Shown piece after piece: positions 13,461 to 18,575 of a stretch of 18,575 nucleotides of DNA. Where the stretch lies: contig DEXG01000008.1 of the NCBI GenBank assembly GCA_002364005.1, positions 462 through 19,036 on the forward strand, given 5' to 3'. Each line of letters starts with the position of its first letter. Position 1 is the first letter of the stretch. The stretch is from Phycisphaerales bacterium UBA3190 (GTDB taxonomy: Bacteria; Planctomycetota; Phycisphaerae; Phycisphaerales; UBA1924). Both the position numbers and the translations under genes were made by a program. The notes beneath the pieces were generated by a model, which worked only from the letters and a program-made list of their open reading frames with translations, was not told where the DNA came from and did no database searches.

Positions 13461-15512
13461 ATGCCCGCAGTTCGTATCGCTCGAAGCGCCGTTCTTTTCC
13501 TTGCTTGCCTCGCCCTGCTGTGCTCACCCGTGATGACGGGCTGTTCCAGCACGGTCGAAACACGCGTGGGCGATCGTCCGGGCATTGGCGACAGCGACCG
13601 GGTCGGCGCGGTCGAGGATGCCTTCCGGCGCGCCGGGGGCAGCGACGGCGAGAATGTTTTCAAGCAGATCGACTGGCCAACCCCCAGCGAGATGCGTCTG
13701 GGTTCTGGCTTCCCCGGGCCGGACTACTGGCAGCAACGCTGCGATTACGACATCGATGCGACACTCGATACGGACAAAGAGCAGATCACCGCGAGCATGC
13801 GGGTGACCTATCACAACAACTCGCCGCACGAGCTGGGCTACATCTGGTTGAACCTCGAACAGAACCTGTTCAACACCAACTCGATCGGAACCAAGTCCCG
13901 CTCGCCCGGCAGCGTGATGAAGGTGCTCGAGGACGATTTCGACGGCGGCTACACAATCAGCAACCTGCGGGTCGCGGGCGTGTCCGGGCGGGGCGACTTC
14001 GGGCTCAAGGTCTACGACACCCTCGGGCGGATCGATCTGCCCTCGCCCCTGCGTTCGGGCCAGTCGGTGGTGCTGGAGATGGACTTCTCCTTCCCGATCC
14101 CGCCGCACCTCCGTCGTATGGGCGCTGAGACTGTGGAGCAGGGCAAGATCTTCGAGCTGGCCCAGTGGTTCCCGCAGGTGTGCAAATACGACGATGTGCA
14201 CGGCTGGAACACGCTGCCCTATCTCGGCAGCGGCGAGTTCTACACCGACTTCGGCAACTACCGCGTCGCCATCACCGTCCCACAAGGCTACATCGTCTCA
14301 GGCAGCGGCATGCTGGAGAACCCCGACGATGTCCTCGCCGCCACCCAGCGCAAGCGGCTCGACCAGGCCTTCGGCTCAGACGAGCCGGTCTGGATCATCA
14401 AGCCCGAGGAGGTCGGCCGCGACGACCTGCAGCCCGGCAACGCCCCCAGCTACACCTGGGAGTTCGAGATCGAGGACGCACGCACCTTCGCATGGGCCGC
14501 TTCCGACGCGTTCATGTGGGACGCGTGCAAGGCCCAGATCACCCAACGCAACGGTCGCCAACGCAAGATCCTCTGCCAGTCCTTCTTCCCCAAGGAGGCC
14601 AAGGTCTGGGGCAACGATCACGCCGACGGCGGCTCGACTCGCTTCATCAAGCACTCCATCGAGCACTACTCGAACTTCCTCTTTCCTTACCCATACCCCG
14701 CGATGAGCAACATCAACGGGCCCGAGGGCGGCATGGAATACCCAGGCATCATCTTCTGCGGGGCACGCACCAACTCGCGCGGGTTGTTCGGGGTCACCGA
14801 CCACGAGGTGGGGCACAACTGGTTCCCGATGCTGGTCAACAGCGACGAACGCCGCTACATGTGGCAGGACGAGGGCTTCAACACCTTCATCAACCTGTAC
14901 TCCAAGGCCGCGTGGTACAAAACAGATGTGGATTACACCCGAGCCCAGCAGCAAACCATGCAACTGTGCAGCTCACCCAACTGCCAGCCCATCATGACCG
15001 CACCCGATCGGACATGGCCCAGCTGGGTCGGTCGCCTGATGTACCGCAAGACGGCCTACGGCTTGTGGTTGCTGCGTGAGTACATCATGGGTCAGGACCG
15101 GTTCGATGACGCCTGGCACGGGTACATGGACGCGTGGTACATGAAGCACCCGCAGCCGAGTGATTTCTTCCGGGCGATGGAGGACGGCGCAGGCATGGAT
15201 CTCAACTGGTTCTGGCGGGGCTGGTTCCTTGAGCCGAGCACGCTCGATCAGGCCATCGCCGGGGTCAAGCCGGTCAATGACGGCGCGATCGTGGTGCTCG
15301 ACAACCTGAGCGATATGGTGATGCCGGTACGCATGCTCGTCGAATACAAGGACAACAGCAGCGAGGTCATCGACCTGCCTGTTGAGATCTGGCACCAGAC
15401 CAGCCGCTGGCGGGTGGGGATCGATACGCAGGGACGCACCATCCGATCGGTGACCCTCGATCCCGATGCGGTGCTGCCCGACATCGACCGCGCGAACAAC
15501 CAATGGCGATAA
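13461..15512 (+). CDS. M1-family (aminopeptidase N-like) metallopeptidase, predicted lipoprotein
   Basis: M1 peptidases are zinc enzymes that remove N-terminal residues from peptides. The 683-residue protein has the complete zinc site HEVGHNW at His448/Glu449/His452, and Glu471 in WQDEGFNTF, giving HEXXH-X18-E. GGMEYPG near residues 423-429 replaces the GAMEN substrate motif, and Tyr528 in MYRKTAYG is the likely transition-state tyrosine. The N-terminal β-sandwich spans about 90-330. The N-terminus has a signal peptide ending VMTGC with Cys28 as lipidation site, so it should be membrane-anchored outside the cytoplasm. GGAG lies nine bases before the ATG. The permease follows after 47 bp and the ATPase after that, suggesting one transcript. 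The usual C-terminal helical domain of long M1 enzymes is short or replaced here. Confidence 0.9.
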   Translation: MPAVRIARSAVLFLACLALLCSPVMTGCSSTVETRVGDRPGIGDSDRVGAVEDAFRRAGGSDGENVFKQIDWPTPSEMRLGSGFPGPDYWQQRCDYDIDATLDTDKEQITASMRVTYHNNSPHELGYIWLNLEQNLFNTNSIGTKSRSPGSVMKVLEDDFDGGYTISNLRVAGVSGRGDFGLKVYDTLGRIDLPSPLRSGQSVVLEMDFSFPIPPHLRRMGAETVEQGKIFELAQWFPQVCKYDDVHGWNTLPYLGSGEFYTDFGNYRVAITVPQGYIVSGSGMLENPDDVLAATQRKRLDQAFGSDEPVWIIKPEEVGRDDLQPGNAPSYTWEFEIEDARTFAWAASDAFMWDACKAQITQRNGRQRKILCQSFFPKEAKVWGNDHADGGSTRFIKHSIEHYSNFLFPYPYPAMSNINGPEGGMEYPGIIFCGARTNSRGLFGVTDHEVGHNWFPMLVNSDERRYMWQDEGFNTFINLYSKAAWYKTDVDYTRAQQQTMQLCSSPNCQPIMTAPDRTWPSWVGRLMYRKTAYGLWLLREYIMGQDRFDDAWHGYMDAWYMKHPQPSDFFRAMEDGAGMDLNWFWRGWFLEPSTLDQAIAGVKPVNDGAIVVLDNLSDMVMPVRMLVEYKDNSSEVIDLPVEIWHQTSRWRVGIDTQGRTIRSVTLDPDAVLPDIDRANNQWR

Positions 15513-15559
15513 GTGGCCAGAGATGCCGATTGGGGTCTTAGAAAGGGATAGACTCGATC

Positions 15560-17131
15560 GTGTACCAAGCGCTGCTGACCCGAAAGTACCTGACCCGCAA
15601 GATCATGCCCATGCTGGCGATGGTCGCGGTCATGCTGTCGGTCGCCACGATCCTCGTCACCTGGTCCGTGATGGGCGGCTTTCTCAAGACCCTGATCGAG
15701 AGCGGGCGCACGCTCGTGGGCGATGTCGCCATCGTCTGGCCCAATGTGGGCTTCGGCTACTACGACGAGCTGATGGAAGACCTGGAAGCCGACCCGATGA
15801 TCGCCGCGGCCACGCCCAGCATCGAGACCTTCGGGCTCATCCAGCTCCCCGACGACCGCATCGAGCTTGTCTCGATCAAGGGTGTGGACCCCAGCAGCTA
15901 CAGCGCCGTCACGGGCTTCGGCGACACCCTCTGGTGGAAGCCCATCGACGGGCCCACCCCCAAGGATCACGACGGCGAAGACCTGCGTCTGCAGGACGAG
16001 AACCAGGACCTGATGGAGCGCGTCTACAACAACGGGCTGCGCATGATGCGGGAGAATCCCGCCACGGGCATCGATGAACCCGCGGGTGTGCTGGGTGTCG
16101 AGGTCACGGGGCTCAACTACCGCACGCCGTGGGGTGGTTACGAGCCCTGGATCGGCAACCGGGCACGACCCGACGGCGGCATCGATCGCGTCGAGCTGTT
16201 CATGCCCAACAACGGCACTGTGGGGCTCACGGTCCTCTCGCTCGACAGCAACGGACGCCCGGTCGACCCCAAGACCATCACCATGCCCATCGCCAACGAG
16301 TTCCAATCGGGGATCTACGAGGTCGATCAGCAGACGATTATGGTGCCGCTGGATGTGCTGCAACGCATGCTCCGCCTCGACGCCGCCCAGCGGGTCGAGC
16401 TTGTCCGCGACGACGAGAACCCTTTCGCGGTCGAAGAAGACCCCGTCACGGGCGAGATCCGCCCCAAGATGCGCGAAGAGATCGGGCTGGACCCGGCCCG
16501 GGTTACGACCGTGCTGGTCAACGGGGCCGAGGGGTACGAGCTCGAAGCGGTCCGCACGCGCGTGCAGGAGATTTACACCGAGTTCGCGAGCCGACACAAG
16601 GGCGAGGTGCCTAGCGCGTTTGATATGAAGCGTCAGGTGAAGACCTGGGAAGACCTGAATCGGACCATGATCAGTGCCGTCAAAAAGGAGACCGGGCTGG
16701 TCCTGTTCATCTTCGGCATCGTGTCGTTCACAACGGTGTTTCTGGTGCTGGCGATCTTCTGGTCGATGGCGAGCGAAAAGACCAAGGACATCGGGATCCT
16801 GCGGGCCCTCGGTGCATCAACACCCGGCATCGCCTGGCTGTGGATCCGCTACGGCGCGGCGATCGGGATCGTGGGATCGGTGCTGGGCACGGCCATGGGG
16901 TACTGGATCGTTTCAGACATCAACGCGATTCATGATTGGATCGGCCGGACCACCGGGTTGGTGATCTGGGATCCGCAGCAGTACTACTTCATCGAGATCC
17001 CCAGCGATGTCGACCCGCAGAAGGCGTTGATCGTGTTCGTGGTGGGGGTGCTGACCTGCGTGCTCGGGGCGTTGCTCCCGGCATGGCACAGTGCCCGTAT
17101 GGATCCGGTGAAGGCGTTGCGGTTTGAGTGA
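15560..17131 (+). CDS. FtsX/LolC/MacB-type ABC transporter permease
   Basis: The 523-residue protein has one membrane helix at about residues 15-40 (MPMLAMVAVMLSVATILVTW), a large extracytoplasmic domain of about 330 residues, and three C-terminal helices at about 375-400, 425-450 and 485-510. This 1+3 layout is the type VII ABC exporter architecture of LolCE and MacB, which work by mechanotransmission rather than carrying substrate through the membrane. The FtsX-domain signatures SEKTKDIGILRALGAS and PAWHSARMDPVKALRFE are present. The start is GTG at 15560, with AAAGGG 12 bases upstream, slightly far. It lies 47 bp after the lipoprotein peptidase and 65 bp before its probable ATPase. Lipoprotein release is the best guess, but the substrate cannot be fixed from sequence. 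Confidence 0.9.
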   Translation: MYQALLTRKYLTRKIMPMLAMVAVMLSVATILVTWSVMGGFLKTLIESGRTLVGDVAIVWPNVGFGYYDELMEDLEADPMIAAATPSIETFGLIQLPDDRIELVSIKGVDPSSYSAVTGFGDTLWWKPIDGPTPKDHDGEDLRLQDENQDLMERVYNNGLRMMRENPATGIDEPAGVLGVEVTGLNYRTPWGGYEPWIGNRARPDGGIDRVELFMPNNGTVGLTVLSLDSNGRPVDPKTITMPIANEFQSGIYEVDQQTIMVPLDVLQRMLRLDAAQRVELVRDDENPFAVEEDPVTGEIRPKMREEIGLDPARVTTVLVNGAEGYELEAVRTRVQEIYTEFASRHKGEVPSAFDMKRQVKTWEDLNRTMISAVKKETGLVLFIFGIVSFTTVFLVLAIFWSMASEKTKDIGILRALGASTPGIAWLWIRYGAAIGIVGSVLGTAMGYWIVSDINAIHDWIGRTTGLVIWDPQQYYFIEIPSDVDPQKALIVFVVGVLTCVLGALLPAWHSARMDPVKALRFE

Positions 17132-17140
17132 GACAGGCAA

Positions 17141-17155
17141 TCCGCCAGAGGCGGA
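17141..17155. repeat. Palindromic unit TCCGCC-AGA-GGCGGA, copy 2
   Basis: A perfect 6-bp stem with 3-base loop ten bases after the permease stop. It differs from the unit at 3060-3074 by one loop base. It sits directly upstream of the TAGGCAA heptamer array. Confidence 0.65.
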
Positions 17156-17162
17156 CATTCGG

Positions 17163-17197
17163 TAGGTATTAGGCAATAGGCAATAGGCAGTAGGCAA
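17163..17197 (+). repeat. Heptamer array TAGGCAA, five units
   Basis: Units: TAGGTAT, TAGGCAA, TAGGCAA, TAGGCAG, TAGGCAA, without gaps. The last A of the fifth unit plus the following TG is the ATG of the ABC ATPase, so the array occupies the place where a ribosome binding site should be. A period of 7 cannot keep a reading frame, so it is intergenic in origin. Confidence 0.8.
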
Positions 17198-17997
17198 TGG
17201 GTACAGAAGATCGGGCACAGACTGAGACGGGGGGCGTGGCGACGGCAGCGGCGTCGATCCTGTCGGTGCGCGATGTGCACAAGACCTACAAGCTCGGACG
17301 GGTCAAGGTCCCGGTTCTCCATGGCGTGGATATCGATGTGCGTCCGGGCGAGTGGGTCACCATCCTCGGCGCCTCGGGCAGCGGCAAGAGCACGCTGCTG
17401 CACCTGATGGGCGGGCTCGATCGCCCGGACAAGAACGAGGGCCAACGGGCATCGATCAAGTTCGAGGGCACCGAACTCACCAAGCAGAGCAAGCGGGCGC
17501 TCGATCGGTATCGGGCCGACGATGTGGGGTTCGTCTTCCAGTTCTACCACCTGCTGCCCGAGCTGAGCGTCGTGCAGAATGTCTGCATCGGGGCGATGAT
17601 CCTGCACGGGCGAATCGGTTACATGCGTCAGCGACAGGGCACCATCGAGCGGGCGACCAAGCTGCTCGAACGCTTCGGGCTGGGGCATCGCCTCAAGCAT
17701 CGACCCATGGAGCTCTCAGGCGGGGAGCGCCAGCGTGTGGCGATCGCACGGGCCCTGATCAACGATCCCAAGCTGCTCCTGGCCGACGAGCCAACGGGGA
17801 ATCTGGACCTGAAAACGGGCCAGTCGATTCTGGACACGATGATCGAGTACCGCGAGCGTGCGGGGCTGACCATGGTCATGGTGACCCATGACGAACGCAT
17901 CGCAGAGCGGGCCGATCGGGTGATTCGGCTCGTAGACGGGCGTGTGGAGGGTGTACCTGATTCCTCGATCATGGGTTCGGAGCACCCGCCGGCATGA
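17197..17997 (+). CDS. LolD/MacB-type ABC transporter ATP-binding protein
   Basis: This 266-residue ATPase should pair with the permease just upstream. It has Walker A GASGSGKST at 58-66, a Q-loop in FQFYHLLPELSV, signature LSGGERQRVAIARAL from residue 173, Walker B LLLADEPTGNLD with Asp197-Glu198, and the H-loop His231 in VTHDE. FYHLLPELSVVQNV is typical of the LolD subgroup. The ATG at 17197 is formed by the last unit of a heptamer repeat, with no proper SD; a GTG at 17236, which follows a GGGGGG run, is an in-frame alternative that would remove 13 poorly conserved residues (GTEDRAQTETGG). The gap to the permease is 65 bp and is filled by repeats. The core identification is safe; the exact start is not. 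Confidence 0.9.
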   Translation: MGTEDRAQTETGGVATAAASILSVRDVHKTYKLGRVKVPVLHGVDIDVRPGEWVTILGASGSGKSTLLHLMGGLDRPDKNEGQRASIKFEGTELTKQSKRALDRYRADDVGFVFQFYHLLPELSVVQNVCIGAMILHGRIGYMRQRQGTIERATKLLERFGLGHRLKHRPMELSGGERQRVAIARALINDPKLLLADEPTGNLDLKTGQSILDTMIEYRERAGLTMVMVTHDERIAERADRVIRLVDGRVEGVPDSSIMGSEHPPA

Positions 17998-18028
17998 TTG
18001 GGCGGTTTGTGGGTACTACCATGCTGTA

Positions 18029-18063
18029 ACCCTCCGGCGGGCGTTCGAAGCCCAGCGGAGGGT
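18029..18063. terminator. Two-level hairpin between the ABC ATPase and the hydrolase
   Basis: ACCCTCCG (18029-18036) pairs with CGGAGGGT (18056-18063), and inside it GGGC (18039-18042) pairs with GCCC (18050-18053) around GTTCGAA. It lies 32 bases after the ATPase stop and 26 bases before the hydrolase start. It may end the ABC transcript or structure the hydrolase leader; there is no T-run. Confidence 0.45.
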
Positions 18064-18089
18064 GCAGGAAGCATGGGGATGAGATCAGC

Positions 18090-18575
18090 GTGAGAGCCGA
18101 GAACGCACAACCGACAGCCACCCACACGCGCACGACCCGGAAGGTGGTGCTCGCCGGGGTCAGCGGCAAACGCATCGAAGCCGATGTGGTCGAGCGTGGC
18201 GAGGGGCCACCGGTGGTGTTCCTTCACGGGCTGGTCGGGCTCAACGAGCACTGGGAGCGCGTGGTCGACACGGTCTGCGATCGGGTGCGATGTATTACAC
18301 TTGAGATGCCCCTGCTCGAGCTGCGTGGCGTGGATTGCTCTTTGTCCGCTGTCAGCGCGATGACCATGCAGTTCCTCGATCACGAGATCGGTGAGCCAAC
18401 GGTGCTGGTGGGCAACTCGTTCGGCGGCCATGTGGCGCTGCGGGTCACCCACGAACGCCCCGAGCTGGTGCACGCCCTGGTGCTCGCCGGTTCGAGCGGT
18501 CTGATCGAACGCACGGTGGTGCGGGGCGCACCGGTCCGCCCCAGCCGCGAGTGGCTGGTTGAGAAGATCGGCGAG
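18090..18575 (+). CDS. α/β-hydrolase fold protein, 3' end missing
   Basis: The first 162 codons are present and the frame runs off the right edge. The oxyanion-hole region VVFLHGLVGLNEHWE (His46-Gly47) and the nucleophile elbow GNSFGGHVAL with Ser110 are typical of α/β hydrolases of the esterase, peptidase or C-C hydrolase type; VLAGSSGL follows as strand β6 context. The Asp and His of the triad would lie beyond the window. I chose GTG 18090 because the frame upstream has no ATG; GTG 18144 is an alternative. No signal peptide is seen, so a cytoplasmic enzyme is expected. It follows the ABC ATPase on the same strand after 92 bp with a hairpin between. The substrate cannot be told. Confidence 0.82.
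   Translation, partial: MRAENAQPTATHTRTTRKVVLAGVSGKRIEADVVERGEGPPVVFLHGLVGLNEHWERVVDTVCDRVRCITLEMPLLELRGVDCSLSAVSAMTMQFLDHEIGEPTVLVGNSFGGHVALRVTHERPELVHALVLAGSSGLIERTVVRGAPVRPSREWLVEKIGE

Noticed and set aside
15248..16597. 449-codon minus-strand frame over the peptidase end and permease
   Set aside because: Spans two real plus-strand genes and has the His/Asp/Gly-rich composition typical of shadow frames.
17163..17197. Possible CRISPR array
   Set aside because: Repeat units are 7 bp with no spacers and no cas genes nearby; it is a simple heptamer array.
18037..18055. tRNA-like T-arm (GGGC-GTTCGAA-GCCC)
   Set aside because: The surrounding sequence has no acceptor stem, anticodon arm or D-arm of the right spacing; it is the inner part of an intergenic hairpin.

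Overview
The window looks like a piece of chromosome from a planctomycete, most likely of the class Phycisphaerae. This is inferred from its high-GC codon use, a large secreted protein combining PA14, a β-propeller and two DUF1080 domains (a typical Planctomycetes/Verrucomicrobia style), secreted ankyrin proteins, and mostly weak Shine-Dalgarno sites. No rRNA, tRNA, CRISPR array, transposase or phage gene was seen. The taxonomic call rests on style, not on a marker gene.

Layout, left to right. (1) 1-327, minus: the 5' part of ruvX, cut by the window edge. (2) 371-3008, plus: two tandem secreted ankyrin-repeat proteins. (3) 3009-3280: a gene-free stretch packed with palindromes, including a 137-bp inverted repeat. 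(4) 3281-5162, minus: manC and, upstream of it, ruvA, separated by an inverted repeat with 7-bp periodicity. (5) 5258-8022: a soluble CapD-type nucleotide-sugar dehydratase/epimerase (plus), a small inner-membrane protein (minus), a leftover second copy of the dehydratase 3' end, and a GNAT acetyltransferase (plus). (6) 8029-11367, minus: a 1112-residue secreted multidomain protein. (7) 11475-13055, plus: comM, read from what looks like a leaderless promoter. (8) 13056-13460: an intergenic region holding an unannotated 36-codon ORF on the minus strand with a strong ribosome binding site, a candidate promoter and an overlapping dyad. (9) 13461-17997, plus: an M1-type metallopeptidase lipoprotein, an FtsX/LolC-type permease and a LolD-type ATPase. 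(10) 18090-18575, plus: the start of an α/β hydrolase, cut by the window edge.

How the genes fit together: manC (GDP-mannose supply), the CapD-type enzyme and the GNAT protein point to surface glycan or nucleotide-sugar synthesis. The lipoprotein peptidase next to a Lol/MacB-type transporter points to cell-envelope work. ruvX, ruvA and comM are DNA-processing genes but are scattered, not in one operon.

The strongest non-routine signals are: the 89%-identical duplication of the dehydratase tail, which now flanks an inserted small membrane-protein gene and overlaps the GNAT start codon by ATGA; the hidden small ORF with its own promoter and dyad; the leaderless comM promoter inside a dyad; the loss of the usual cysteine motif in ComM; and several families of intergenic palindromes and heptamer repeats, one of which supplies the start codon of the ABC ATPase. 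I did not find a clear, wholly new multi-gene defence or mobile system.
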